A DNA stretch of 64,000 nt from Chloroflexota bacterium (GCA_029782365.1 JAKOUW010000096.1:234467-298466), one strand, 5' to 3'; positions 25,516-34,894 are shown, counted from the stretch's first letter. Notes: generated by a model not told the origin, from the letters alone. Numbers and translations are program-made.

Positions 25516-28440
25516 ATGGACAATTTTCATCAAGCAGACACGATGACAATCTTGATAGCAGAATGGACTGATATGGCCAGCCATGAACCTGGCTTGGGAG
25601 TCCAGATCGATAACCTACCATCGATGGGTGGCAGCATGGTTTCGAAAACTAGCAATTCAATTATTGCCGCATGGGGAGAAGATGAAACTCGCCTGGATGA
25701 TCCAGAACGTGCGATTCGTTTTGCTTTAATGCTTCGGCAGGCAATTACAAAGGTGTTCCCAGGCAGTCCCCTTCCAATCCAGATCGGTATCAGCACCGGT
25801 CCTAAGGAAGAGTGCATCGAACGATCGAGGCGTTTGCTTCAAACTATTCCCGATGGGGGTATCGTATTGAGCCAGGATACCCACCAATTGGTCGAGGGCA
25901 TTTTTACCGTTCGGCCTCATGCTCAACTTCCTCTGCCTGGTTCAAATAACCCAGTGCCGATCTATCTACTCGTCAATCCCAAACCTCTTGCTTTACGCTT
26001 GTTCCAACATGGTATTGAAGGTGTTGTCACCCGCCTGATAGGTCGAGAAATAGAAATGAAACAGGTGCGTGATGCCTTCGAATCAACAATGGAAGATAGG
26101 AAGGCACAGCTTGTCCTCGTACTTGGAGAGCCAGGAGTCGGCAAAAGCCGTCTACTGCTCGAAGTAGAACGATGGCGAGATTTATTAACAGAAGGCACTT
26201 GGGTTTTTCGTGGGCGCGCAAATCCGGAAATGGTTGATCAGCCCTATGCGCTTTTGAGAGATCTATTCCGCTTTCGGTTCCAAATTCAAGAAAATGATTC
26301 TGGCGATGCGGCTTTTGAAAAACTATCGAGGGGGGTTGAACAGTTTCTTGGTCCTGGTCATTTGGAAGATACATTTTTATATGCAAGACTTCTGGGACTG
26401 CCGTGCCCGAGTTGCCCACCTACACCTGAGGCCGTAAATGCTGCACAATTCGAACAGCGTGCTCTGCGCAGTCTGGCTGCTTTCTTTCGAGCAGTGGCTG
26501 CCAAGAGAACAGATTCGATGTTGGCGCTCTACATTGAAGATGCGCAATGGGCAGATGATAAAAGCCTGGATGCTTTATCCTGGTTCGTTGAAGAGAATTC
26601 CCAAACTCGGATATTAATCCTGGTGTTTGCCAGGCCTGAAATTTTAGATCGAAGATCGCGCTGGGGCAATGATCTGAAGTCACACACGCGCATCGAGCTT
26701 CGTCTGCTCAGCAACCGCGATGCACGCCGATTAGTCAAAGAAATTTTGCAGAAAGTTCCAGTCGTTCCTGATGAACTGCGCGATTGGATTGCAGACCGTT
26801 CAGGGGGGAATCCATTATATATCGAGGAGTTGGTAAAGACTCTGATTTCCAACCAGGTGATTCTTAAACAGGCCAGCGGCTCCCCTTGGCAGATTGACCT
26901 CAGTCGATTGTCTCAAGTCCGTGTACCCGAAAATTTGATTGAACTATTGCAAAATCGGTTATACACCCTGCCTGCAACTCAACGCACAATCCTTCAACGC
27001 GCCTCAGTAATTGGCAGAGTCTTTTGGGAAAACGCGATTGCGGAGCTTCAATTCGCAGATAGCGTTACGATCTCCATCCCAAATTCTCTTGCAGGTTTAG
27101 TTAAACGCGACATCATCTTTCGCCGAGATTCCTCGGCTTTTGCCAATATTCAAGAGTATGGTTTTATCAATAACTTGATGCATGAAGCCACATATAACAG
27201 TATCCCAAAGGCTGTTTTGCGCCGTTATCATGCGTGTGCCGCTGAATGGTTCGTCGCAATCAGCGGTGAGCGATTAAATACATTGGCATCGACCATCGCG
27301 TATCATTATGAAAAAGCCCAGCAAGGGGAAAAGGCAGTTACTTTCCTGGCCATTGCCGCGGCTGACGCTCGTCGTTTAAATGCATATATCCAAGCCAAGG
27401 AATTTTTACAGCGAGCAGTAAAGTACGCCGCGAACCAGGCAGGGAAATCAACCCCCTCGAGATCAACCCTACAATTTCGCCTTGGTGAAATAATGATATT
27501 AATCGGCGAATATGCCAACGCTGAAATCGTATTGAATGACAGTTTGCAAAATGTTTTAGAAACAGGTGATGAAGCCGCTGCCGCGGATGTTCTCAGCCGG
27601 CTGGGTTGGTCAGGGTATTATCGAGGTAATTATGCGCAGGCGCGTGAATGGTTGGAAAAAGCTGTTTCACTCGCCCGCAAAGTAAATAACACACCAGCTC
27701 TCCTACTTGCCTTGCGCCAGTTGGGAAATGTGGTCATGGCCGAAAGTGACAGCGAGAATGCTCGCAATTATTACGAGGAATCCTTGCGACTGGCAAACAG
27801 CCTGAATGATGCGGAAAACACTTCATCTGCGCTGAACAATTTGGGTGTGCTGAATATGCAGACCAGGGATTTCTCAGAGGCTCGCCGTTACCTAGAAGAA
27901 GCCCTGGCCCTTTCCAGCGCACGAGATGATCAATTGGGAGCTGCGTTTGCTCTTGAAAACCTTGGTATCACCGCCCACATGACAGGCGATTATGTATCTG
28001 CAGATCGATACCACCAACAGGTGATTGAAATGAGCCACGTGCTCGGATCGAATCTTTTGATCGCGGAAGCACAGATCTGGTTAGTTTTAAATGAAATCGC
28101 ATGTGGGAATCTCCAAAAAGCCTGGCAAGCGTTGCGAGGTGCATTGCAGTTCAACTTAAAAAATAAACAACAAGGCCTTGCCTTCGGAGCTCTCGTCGCC
28201 TATTCGCGCCTGGCTTTCGTCAAAGGTAAAACTCGCCATGCAGTTGCACTCTTGAGCCTGGCCTTGGCCCAGCCAGACCTGGACGATTTGTTAAAAAATG
28301 TGTTTATTCCTCCCTACCTTGCAGAACTTCAGAGTTTATTTAGCGGAGATGAATTTGAATCGGCGGTTTCTGAAGGGCAAACTATGGATGTAAATTCCGT
28401 GCTCGATACAATGCTTCAAATCAGCTTAGAAGAGTTTTGA
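25516..28440 (+). CDS. AAA-type ATPase/TPR regulator with degenerate nucleotide-cyclase domain
   Basis: A large cytoplasmic STAND-like protein (974 residues from ATG 25516). The first ~160 residues follow the class III cyclase fold, but both metal-binding Asp positions appear lost (AEWTDM where ADxxGFT-like is expected; SMVSKTSNSIIAAWG where GD is expected), so it is probably a pseudo-cyclase. An ATPase follows with Walker A GEPGVGKSRLL (about 203) and Walker B-like LALYIEDAQWAD. The C-terminal ~350 residues are TPR repeats of the form ALNNLGVLNMQTRDFSEARRYLEEAL. No DNA-binding domain is visible. The start is uncertain: TTG 25498 or ATG 25543 are alternatives. It probably works as a signalling hub or scaffold. 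Confidence 0.85.
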   Translation: MDNFHQADTMTILIAEWTDMASHEPGLGVQIDNLPSMGGSMVSKTSNSIIAAWGEDETRLDDPERAIRFALMLRQAITKVFPGSPLPIQIGISTGPKEECIERSRRLLQTIPDGGIVLSQDTHQLVEGIFTVRPHAQLPLPGSNNPVPIYLLVNPKPLALRLFQHGIEGVVTRLIGREIEMKQVRDAFESTMEDRKAQLVLVLGEPGVGKSRLLLEVERWRDLLTEGTWVFRGRANPEMVDQPYALLRDLFRFRFQIQENDSGDAAFEKLSRGVEQFLGPGHLEDTFLYARLLGLPCPSCPPTPEAVNAAQFEQRALRSLAAFFRAVAAKRTDSMLALYIEDAQWADDKSLDALSWFVEENSQTRILILVFARPEILDRRSRWGNDLKSHTRIELRLLSNRDARRLVKEILQKVPVVPDELRDWIADRSGGNPLYIEELVKTLISNQVILKQASGSPWQIDLSRLSQVRVPENLIELLQNRLYTLPATQRTILQRASVIGRVFWENAIAELQFADSVTISIPNSLAGLVKRDIIFRRDSSAFANIQEYGFINNLMHEATYNSIPKAVLRRYHACAAEWFVAISGERLNTLASTIAYHYEKAQQGEKAVTFLAIAAADARRLNAYIQAKEFLQRAVKYAANQAGKSTPSRSTLQFRLGEIMILIGEYANAEIVLNDSLQNVLETGDEAAAADVLSRLGWSGYYRGNYAQAREWLEKAVSLARKVNNTPALLLALRQLGNVVMAESDSENARNYYEESLRLANSLNDAENTSSALNNLGVLNMQTRDFSEARRYLEEALALSSARDDQLGAAFALENLGITAHMTGDYVSADRYHQQVIEMSHVLGSNLLIAEAQIWLVLNEIACGNLQKAWQALRGALQFNLKNKQQGLAFGALVAYSRLAFVKGKTRHAVALLSLALAQPDLDDLLKNVFIPPYLAELQSLFSGDEFESAVSEGQTMDVNSVLDTMLQISLEEF

Positions 28441-28446
28441 AGTAGA

Positions 28447-29529
28447 TCACAAAATCTTTAATCTATTCAGGTCGGCGATTGAATCAATCTCGCGCCCTTC
28501 CGATGCTCGGAATAATCGGTCGCGAATTGCTAATCCAATACCAGATTCTTCAACTTCCCCGATCAAAATAAAATCAACGCCTGCCTGATCGATCTGGCGC
28601 AAACAAGAAAATAAATTAATTCCGATTGTGTCCAGGTCATTCTTCGATCCCAAAGACAAGCAGGCAGTCGCAGAACCTTCAAGAGAGCCTTTATCTTCAT
28701 CCGCGCATAAAATCCCGACCTTCTTTTTGTGTTCAACCAGATAAACGGCGATAGCGTTTAATTTTCCAACAATTTGATCAGCGGATCCTTTCACCAAAAT
28801 AAGTGGAGTCCTCGGTGAATAATGCCGCGATAATTGCCCTGGAGAGCGTTGTGCTTCGGCATCTTTGACATCTTTGTATTGGCTTTTCAAGATTATCGCA
28901 GGCACGATCCGCCGCAGATCTTCCAAAGAAATACCACCCGGTCGTAAAAGCAATGGGGGTTCACTCAACACATCCACAACGCTGGATTCTAAACCAATAG
29001 GAGCTGGACCCCCATCCAGAATCATATCCACTCTTTCCTCCAGGTCAGAGAGGACATGGCCAGCCTGGGTGGAACTCGGCCTGGCAAACCGGTTCGCACT
29101 GGGCGCAGCAACCGGAACCCCGGCTGCTCTTATTAATGCAAGCGCAACAGGATGCCGGGGAAGGCGCACAGCAATTGTCCCCAGGCCAGCAGATACAACC
29201 GCTGGAACTCGAGGATTTCTTTTTTGAATGATTGTCAATGGCCCAGGCCAAAATTCGTTGGCTAAAGCCAGAGCAGGACTCGTCACATCAATCGCGACCT
29301 CCATGAATTGGTTGAGGTCGCATATATGAACAATAATGGGATCCGAAGCAGGCCTTTCTTTTGCTTGGAAAATGCGTTCAACGGCCTGCTGATTAAAAGC
29401 ATTCGCTCCCAATCCATAAACAGTTTCTGTCGGAAAAGCCACTAACCCTCCCGATCTCAGGCAATCGGCAGCGGCACCGATCACCTGGGGATCAGGATAA
29501 TTGGGGTCGATTTTGATTACACGTGTCAT
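28447..29529 (-). CDS. tsaC: L-threonylcarbamoyladenylate synthase (TsaC/Sua5)
   Basis: Makes threonylcarbamoyl-AMP from Thr, bicarbonate and ATP for the universal t6A37 modification of ANN-decoding tRNAs. The YrdC domain fills the first ~205 residues (GGLVAFPTETVYGLGANA, KERPASDPIIVHI, APSANRFARPSSTQAGHVL, RPGGIS). A Sua5 C-terminal domain follows (SPGQLSRHYSPRTPL onward), so this is the long Sua5 form of about 350 residues. It lies 10 bp downstream of glmS on the same strand, so it is likely co-transcribed and subject to the same ribozyme-controlled message. Confidence 0.95.
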   Translation of the reverse strand: MTRVIKIDPNYPDPQVIGAAADCLRSGGLVAFPTETVYGLGANAFNQQAVERIFQAKERPASDPIIVHICDLNQFMEVAIDVTSPALALANEFWPGPLTIIQKRNPRVPAVVSAGLGTIAVRLPRHPVALALIRAAGVPVAAPSANRFARPSSTQAGHVLSDLEERVDMILDGGPAPIGLESSVVDVLSEPPLLLRPGGISLEDLRRIVPAIILKSQYKDVKDAEAQRSPGQLSRHYSPRTPLILVKGSADQIVGKLNAIAVYLVEHKKKVGILCADEDKGSLEGSATACLSLGSKNDLDTIGINLFSCLRQIDQAGVDFILIGEVEESGIGLAIRDRLFRASEGREIDSIADLNRLKIL

Positions 29530-29539
29530 CCTTTGCAGT

Positions 29540-31381
29540 TTATTCTACAGTCACACTTTTGGCAAGATTTCGAGGTTGGTCAACATCCAGGCCGCGCAAT
29601 GAAGCAATGTGATAAGCTAACAACTGTAAAGGTATAACGGCCATCACTGGGCTGAGCACCCAAGGTGTTTGTGGAATCCATAACTTATAATCAGCTAATC
29701 GCTCTATATTTTCATCCCCTTCGGTTGCCACTGCAATCACCGTCCCACCGCGGGCTTTTGCTTGCTCAATCTGGCTCAACATTTTTTCATACCATGGATC
29801 GCGTGGTGCAAGAACTACAACGGGCATATTCTTATCGATAAGAGCAATCGGCCCGTGCTTCATTTCCCCTGCTGGGTATCCCTCTGCATGGATATACGAA
29901 ATTTCTTTTAATTTTAGCGCGCCTTCATACGCAATAGGCATGTTTATCCCTCGCCCGAGGTAAAGGCAGTGGCTCGTATTTAATAAGGCTCGGGCTGTTG
30001 CCTGAATATCATCTTCTCTTTCCAGGCAGCGGCTCGCCATGCTTGGCACATGAGCCAGGTTGGCAACCAGTTGCCGGCGATCTTTTTCCGAAAGCGTTCC
30101 ACGCAGAGTGCCCAATAACACCGCCAGCATATACAAATCAACCAGCGGAGCAGTAAACGCCTTCGTCGAAGCAACTCCGATCTCGGGGCCGGTTTGCATT
30201 GATATATAACCATCTGATACACGCATAGCCTGTGAGCCAATCGCATTGACAATCGCCCAGGTTCTTGAGCCTTTCGACCGCGCTTCCTCCATAGCCGCCA
30301 ACGTATCTGCGGTCTCACCCGATTGGCTTATGGCGATAACATAAATGTCCGGTCCGAGAATAGGATTTCGATAACGGAATTCTGATGCGATATCCGTTTC
30401 CACCGGGATTCGTGCGATGTTCTCTATCAAAACTTTACCAACCATACCGGCATGATAAGCCGTGCCACAGGCAGTGATGTAAATTTTCTTTATCTTGCGT
30501 GCTGATTCTTCCGTCAAATTCAACTCGGGCAGGCGGACAAAACCCTTTTCGAAATCCACTCTCCCAGCAATCGTGTCAGTCAAGGATCGCACCTGCTCGT
30601 GAATTTCCTTGTGCATAAAATGACGGTACTCTCCTTTTTCAGCCGCCACGGGATCCCAAGAGACAGAAACCACTTCATATGTTTGTTTTTCTCCCTCCAT
30701 ATTCAGGACTTCTAATCCGTCTCTTTTGATCACTGCCATCTGCAGCGATTCGAGAAAAACAATTCGCCGGGTATGTTCAAGAATTGCCGGCATATCTGAA
30801 GCCACAAACATCTCACCATCGCCCAAACCGATTACCACTCCTCCAGCGTTTCCAATACGAGCCGCAATAATTTTGTCGGGTTCACGACTTGAAATAACAA
30901 CGATTGCATGCGCGCCGCGTAATTGGGTGAAAGTTTTCCGAGCGGCTTCTTCCAATGTGCTTTCTTTTGAGTAAAACCGCTCTACCAGGTGGACGATTAC
31001 CTCTGTGTCTGTCTCGGACTGAAAAATCACCCCTTCAGCACTTAATTCTGAGCGCAGTTCCATAAAGTTCTCAACGATCCCATTGTGCACAACCACAAAA
31101 TCCCCCGTCATGCCCACATGGGGATGTGCATTTCGCGTGCTCGGTTCGCCATGAGTTGCCCAACGAGTATGGCCTATTCCAATATTCCCACTTACTGGCT
31201 GCTCATTAACCAATGCCGCCAGCCTGGAAAGCTTTCCAACTTCTCGCCTTACTTCGAGTTGCCCATTCTGCAAAACGGCCAATCCTGCAGAATCATAACC
31301 GCGGTATTCTAGTCGTTTTAAGCCATTTAAAATAATAGGCGTAGCGTTCTGCGGACCAATATATCCAACAATACCACACAT
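29540..31381 (-). CDS. glmS: glutamine-fructose-6-phosphate aminotransferase (GlmS)
   Basis: Makes glucosamine-6-phosphate from fructose-6-phosphate and glutamine, the entry to peptidoglycan and other amino-sugar polymers. The class II amidotransferase needs an N-terminal Cys, so the start is ATG 31381 (MCGIVGYIG), with GAGGAAA just upstream; the longer open frame continues through a structured leader and is not coding. The glutaminase domain has HTRWATHGEPS. Two SIS domains follow (SQSGETADT, EGALKLKEISYIHAEGYPAGEMKHGP), and the protein ends DQPRNLAKSVTVE with the conserved C-terminus. At 613 residues the size is normal. The leader carries a glmS ribozyme. Confidence 0.97.
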   Translation of the reverse strand: MCGIVGYIGPQNATPIILNGLKRLEYRGYDSAGLAVLQNGQLEVRREVGKLSRLAALVNEQPVSGNIGIGHTRWATHGEPSTRNAHPHVGMTGDFVVVHNGIVENFMELRSELSAEGVIFQSETDTEVIVHLVERFYSKESTLEEAARKTFTQLRGAHAIVVISSREPDKIIAARIGNAGGVVIGLGDGEMFVASDMPAILEHTRRIVFLESLQMAVIKRDGLEVLNMEGEKQTYEVVSVSWDPVAAEKGEYRHFMHKEIHEQVRSLTDTIAGRVDFEKGFVRLPELNLTEESARKIKKIYITACGTAYHAGMVGKVLIENIARIPVETDIASEFRYRNPILGPDIYVIAISQSGETADTLAAMEEARSKGSRTWAIVNAIGSQAMRVSDGYISMQTGPEIGVASTKAFTAPLVDLYMLAVLLGTLRGTLSEKDRRQLVANLAHVPSMASRCLEREDDIQATARALLNTSHCLYLGRGINMPIAYEGALKLKEISYIHAEGYPAGEMKHGPIALIDKNMPVVVLAPRDPWYEKMLSQIEQAKARGGTVIAVATEGDENIERLADYKLWIPQTPWVLSPVMAVIPLQLLAYHIASLRGLDVDQPRNLAKSVTVE

Positions 31382-31405
31382 AGTTTCCTCACATTTGATT
31401 CCTCT

Positions 31406-31427
31406 CCCGCGTGAAAAAAATCGCGGG
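31406..31427 (-). promoter_or_regulatory. hairpin just before the glmS ribosome binding site
   Basis: On the minus strand CCCGCG and CGCGGG form a 6-bp stem around the loop ATTTTTTTCA, ending 24 nt before ATG 31381. It could insulate or present the Shine-Dalgarno region after ribozyme cleavage. The function is inferred from its position only. Confidence 0.45.
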
Positions 31428-31468
31428 GTTGATAGCAAGCATTGCGGGAGGCAGTGCTTACCGCTTGG

Positions 31469-31676
31469 CCAGTCAAATCGTGTTTGTTCCGGATAACCCG
31501 GATTTTGGTCGAATTGTTTTTTCTGAGGGGAAAATAAACGGGTCCTGGTTGACCCGGAGGGCATCCGCTGATCTTTCGATTTTCCTGAGGCCCTTCGTTA
31601 CCTCAGTTAATCTCCCTTCGCAGGAAGAAACCCTCAACCTCGTCACCGGAAGGAAGAATGCTTCCGGCCATGCGCT
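31469..31676 (-). ncRNA. glmS ribozyme/riboswitch with 47-nt insertion
   Basis: The leader of glmS on the minus strand contains the conserved blocks of the glucosamine-6-phosphate-activated glmS ribozyme in order. The cleavage site is A|GCGC (31676/31675-31672). P1 is a 7-bp stem CCGGAAG/CTTCCGG (31667-31661, 31652-31646). Then come TGACGAGG (31645-31638), the P2 strand GAGGG (31635-31631), ATCGAAAGATCAGCGGATG (31580-31562), the pairing strand CCCTC (31561-31557) and P3 CGGGTC/GACCCG (31556-31551, 31544-31539). In Bacillus sequences GGGUU(U) runs directly into AUCGA; here 47 nt (31627-31581) intervene. The usual C after GCGC is A. The 3' P3.1/P4 region is less clear; CCAG in the P3 loop could pair with CTGG at 31472-31469. 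High GlcN6P should trigger cleavage and lower glmS expression. Confidence 0.85.
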
Positions 31677-31745
31677 CTTTTCCCTTTGATTCTGAAAATC
31701 ACACCATAATCACCTCTTTCGCGAACGTTGTTCTCAATCCAGCGA

Positions 31746-31770
31746 ATTATACCAAAAGATTTGTTATACT
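31746..31770. promoter_or_regulatory. overlapping divergent promoters for glmS and acylase gene
   Basis: A TATAAT box on the minus strand (31751-31746) with a GTGAAG element 17 nt further upstream would start the glmS leader at about 31739, some 60 nt before the ribozyme cleavage site. A TATACT box on the plus strand (31765-31770) ends 6 nt before ATG 31777, which would give an almost leaderless acylase message. The two promoters occupy the same 30 bp and should compete. Assignments rest on motif and spacing only. Confidence 0.5.
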
Positions 31771-31776
31771 TCACTT

Positions 31777-34188
31777 ATGAAAAAACGCTTCCAGGTACTC
31801 GCCATTCTCTTCGGCGCGGCTGCCAGCGCAGTTGGCGCCGCTTATTATTTTCTCTTCCGCCGTCCTCTCCCTGAAAAGAGTGGGGTAATAAAACTTAAGG
31901 GATTGCAGAATCCGGTTGAGATTTTTCGAGATCGATGGGGTATACCACATATATATTCCGCCGAAAAAATCGATGCCTTTTTCGCCCAGGGTTTTATTCA
32001 TGCTCAAGAACGACTCTGGCAAATGGATTTCAACCGCCGCCTTGTCGCTGGCAGAGTTTCCGAATTATTCGGAAGTCCGTCCATTAACCTTGACCGCTGG
32101 ATGCGTACCCTCGGCATGCGCTATGTCGCCGAAAAAGAGGCGGAGCTGCTTGATCCAGAAATAACTTCTATGCTTGATGCCTATGCGAAGGGCGTGAATT
32201 CATGCATTGATCGAGGTAAGCTTCCGCTTGAATTTAACCTCCTTCGCTACAAACCAGAGCCCTGGACGATTGTCGATTCTTTGTCCTGGAGCAAAATGAT
32301 GGCGTGGAATTTATCCGTTAACTGGGAAGCTGAGATTTTACGGGCAATGTTAATTCAAAAATTGGGTCCAGAACTGGCCACGGAACTAGAACCTGGTTAT
32401 TCTCCCGATTGGCCCACAATTATACCTCCCGGGATCGATTATTCTGTAATCGGTGTAGATGCTCTAAGAAAAGCTGCTGACGGGAAAAAATTTACCGGCC
32501 CTTCAGCCTCACAAGGGATAGGCAGTAACAATTGGGTTATTTCTGGAAAATTGACAGCTTCCGGTAAGCCACTGCTTGCGAACGATATGCATCTAGGTCT
32601 CACCGCCCCTGCCATCTGGTATGAAAATCATCTTTCATCAAGAGATTATGAGATATCTGGCGTTTCATTCCCTGGATTACCAGGCATTATATCCGGACAT
32701 AATTCACATGTCGCCTGGGGCTTTACCAATGGTTTCCCGGATGTTCAGGATTTGTATATCGAACGATTGCTATATCATCCGGACGGCACTGTTTCTTATG
32801 AATATGATGGCCAATTTGTGCCAGCCGAATTGCGCCAGGAAACAATAAAAGTCCGAGGCCAATCTAATGTGACGGAGAAAGTCGTCCTCACCCATCATGG
32901 ACCAATCATTAATTGCCTGTGGAACGAAAATCCACCTGAGCAAACTCTCGCCCTGCATTGGACAGCCTTAGAGCCCTCACAAATGATCAAAGCGCTTTTC
33001 CTGATGAATCAGGCCAAATCCTGCTTGGATTTGCGTGAAGCGCTTCGGTATTGGAACACACCGGTTCAGAACGTGGTTTCAGCAGATATTGAAGGAAATA
33101 TCGCTTATGATTACCCGGGCGCTATCCCCATTCGCCGGAAAGGTGATGGACGGACCCCAGTTCCAGGCTGGACATCTGATTATGAATGGGAAGGCTACAT
33201 TCCTTTTGAGGAACTTCCCCACCAATACAACCCACCCCAGGGCTTTATTGCCACCGCAAATAATTGTGTTACCAATCCTGACTATCCACATTGGTTTGGA
33301 TCCGATTTTGCCAACGGTACTCGCGCCAGGCGAATAACAGAGTTGATAATAAATACCCCCAAGATTGATGTGGCTTTCATCAAAAATATGCAGACTGATT
33401 GGCATTCTTCCTCGGCGGTATCGGTCACCCAGGCATTATTAACTCTTGAGCCAGTCGATCCTGAAATTGAGATTGTACTTCGCCAAATGCGTGACTGGGA
33501 TGGAAATTTAGCCATCGACAGCAGCCAGGCGAGCGTTTACCAGGTTTTTTGCTTGAAATTTCTCGAGTTGATTCTTCTGCCCCGCCTGGGCCCTGATCTC
33601 ACTTCCAGGTATATGGGAAAAGGGCCGACGCCAGTCCTCAGCGAAGGCAGCATTTTTGCAGAGCACGCTCGTGAATTTTTGCTTGATCTTTTGAAGAAAG
33701 AATCATCACCCTGGTTCGATCTAGGCAATGGCGAATCGCGAGCCGAGGTGATGACTTTGGCCCTGCGGCAGGCAATAAATTACCTAAAAGACAATTACGG
33801 ACCATCCTTCAAAGATTGGCATTGGGGGAGAATTCACACACTCTCATTTCCCCATGTATTATCAGCTATACCCGCGCTGAAGCGTCTTTTCAACCGAGGG
33901 CCGTATCCGATTGGCGGCGATGGCGATACGATATGGGCCTCTCTGGCTACTCGCTTCGACTTAACACAAAATACACTCATCGGCCCTCCTTATCGTTTGA
34001 TTGTGGACTTCTCCAATTTCTCCAATTGTTACACCCAACTTGTTCCAGGTCAATCAGGGCACCCTGCCAGTCCACATTATGCGGACAACATTTCTGCCTG
34101 GTTCAAAGGTGAATACCATCCGATGATGACGCGTTTTTCAGATATAAAGCAAAACACTGAAGCGCAGCTCCGACTCGAGCCTCAATAA
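31777..34188 (+). CDS. penicillin acylase family protein (Ntn hydrolase)
   Basis: An amide hydrolase of the penicillin G/AHL acylase family, 803 residues. An N-terminal membrane helix or signal (about 7-25) exports it. The precursor is expected to cut itself before the nucleophile Ser 250 in GIGSNNWVISG, giving a small alpha subunit (with GVPHIYA-like GIPHIYSAEKIDAFFAQGF) and a large beta subunit (LLANDMHL, NSHVAWGFTN, GFIATANN, IGGDGDTIWAS). The natural substrate may be an acylated amine such as an N-acyl homoserine lactone or a side-chain amide; the sequence does not settle it. A TATACT box 6 nt before ATG suggests a leaderless message. Confidence 0.92.
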   Translation: MKKRFQVLAILFGAAASAVGAAYYFLFRRPLPEKSGVIKLKGLQNPVEIFRDRWGIPHIYSAEKIDAFFAQGFIHAQERLWQMDFNRRLVAGRVSELFGSPSINLDRWMRTLGMRYVAEKEAELLDPEITSMLDAYAKGVNSCIDRGKLPLEFNLLRYKPEPWTIVDSLSWSKMMAWNLSVNWEAEILRAMLIQKLGPELATELEPGYSPDWPTIIPPGIDYSVIGVDALRKAADGKKFTGPSASQGIGSNNWVISGKLTASGKPLLANDMHLGLTAPAIWYENHLSSRDYEISGVSFPGLPGIISGHNSHVAWGFTNGFPDVQDLYIERLLYHPDGTVSYEYDGQFVPAELRQETIKVRGQSNVTEKVVLTHHGPIINCLWNENPPEQTLALHWTALEPSQMIKALFLMNQAKSCLDLREALRYWNTPVQNVVSADIEGNIAYDYPGAIPIRRKGDGRTPVPGWTSDYEWEGYIPFEELPHQYNPPQGFIATANNCVTNPDYPHWFGSDFANGTRARRITELIINTPKIDVAFIKNMQTDWHSSSAVSVTQALLTLEPVDPEIEIVLRQMRDWDGNLAIDSSQASVYQVFCLKFLELILLPRLGPDLTSRYMGKGPTPVLSEGSIFAEHAREFLLDLLKKESSPWFDLGNGESRAEVMTLALRQAINYLKDNYGPSFKDWHWGRIHTLSFPHVLSAIPALKRLFNRGPYPIGGDGDTIWASLATRFDLTQNTLIGPPYRLIVDFSNFSNCYTQLVPGQSGHPASPHYADNISAWFKGEYHPMMTRFSDIKQNTEAQLRLEPQ

Positions 34189-34194
34189 ATGAAA

Positions 34195-34220
34195 CGCCCC
34201 TCGAATTTTGTCGAGGGGCG
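34195..34220. terminator. bidirectional terminator-like hairpin
   Basis: A perfect 10-bp stem CGCCCCTCGA / TCGAGGGGCG with a 6-nt loop begins 6 bp after the acylase stop and precedes the stop of the convergent HhH-protein gene at 34253. There is no clear T run, so termination is likely but not certain. Confidence 0.65.
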
Positions 34221-34252
34221 GCTTGATTGTCAATTTATACCGATAGCCTGCC

Positions 34253-34858
34253 TCAACCGCGGCCGCCCTTCAACCTGTCCTGCAAAGTCTTCAATCCTTG
34301 CATGTCTCCTGATCCAGCCAATTTTGCCTGTTCCGGCCAACTGGTTGGATCTGCAATTCGGCCCAGGCGAGGATCATTCGCGGTTAATATTTCTTTGATT
34401 TTTTCTCCATTCATTTCTGCCAATTTGGCAAATGTGTTGATTCCTGCTGCAGCCAAAACGCCGGCAATTTTTGGACCAATCCCTTCAATAATTTCTAAAT
34501 TATCAAGGGTTGGCAGCGGAATCTCAGCGGACATAGAAACAGAATCAGCGGCTTTTTTAACTTCCACCGGCTCGCTCAGAGCGATCCCTTCCGACTGTTT
34601 GTCCACTACCTTCTCCTCGCTTTGATCTGCTTTTGTCTGATCTTCGATTACATGGAGTTCTTGTGAAGGCTCTGCGACAATCTGAACAGGATGCCCAGAA
34701 TTATCGTGAGGCGAAAGTTCCTGGATTTCATGAGAAGATGCATGTTCGTGATTTCCATAACCTGCATCTTCTGTTAGACCTGCCTGATGAGCAAGTGCCC
34801 ACCAGGTGATCAGGATGATCATTAGTAAAATAGCCAAACTCCATATCCACATATTCAT
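34253..34858 (-). CDS. membrane-anchored helix-hairpin-helix protein
   Basis: A 201-residue protein of unknown function. One N-terminal membrane helix (about 3-22) is followed by a His/Glu/Ser-rich, probably disordered linker (25-115). The C-terminal domain (about 120-190) contains a helix-hairpin-helix LEIIEGIGPKIAGVLAAAGI, the kind that binds DNA non-specifically or mediates protein contacts. GGAG lies 2 nt before ATG 34858 and 8 nt before ATG 34852, so the start may be the second Met. It is the third gene on the strand after prolyl oligopeptidase and polX; polX also carries HhH motifs, which may hint at a shared nucleic-acid role. Confidence 0.75.
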   Translation of the reverse strand: MNMWIWSLAILLMIILITWWALAHQAGLTEDAGYGNHEHASSHEIQELSPHDNSGHPVQIVAEPSQELHVIEDQTKADQSEEKVVDKQSEGIALSEPVEVKKAADSVSMSAEIPLPTLDNLEIIEGIGPKIAGVLAAAGINTFAKLAEMNGEKIKEILTANDPRLGRIADPTSWPEQAKLAGSGDMQGLKTLQDRLKGGRG

Positions 34859-34894
34859 AGCTCCTGTCTTTGTGAATGGTAATTCGCTTTAATT

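Noticed and set aside
31382..31564. N-terminal extension of GlmS
   Set aside because: GlmS requires Cys as the residue after Met; the extension is translated leader/ribozyme sequence and ATG 31381 has its own ribosome site.
31577..31630. Reading the insert in the glmS ribozyme as a second partial copy of the core
   Set aside because: TAACGAAGG resembles TGACGAGG only loosely and the rest of the core is not repeated; an insertion is simpler.
31411..31689. Plus-strand open frame in the glmS leader
   Set aside because: It lies over the ribozyme, is antisense to it, shows no protein family and has no ribosome site.
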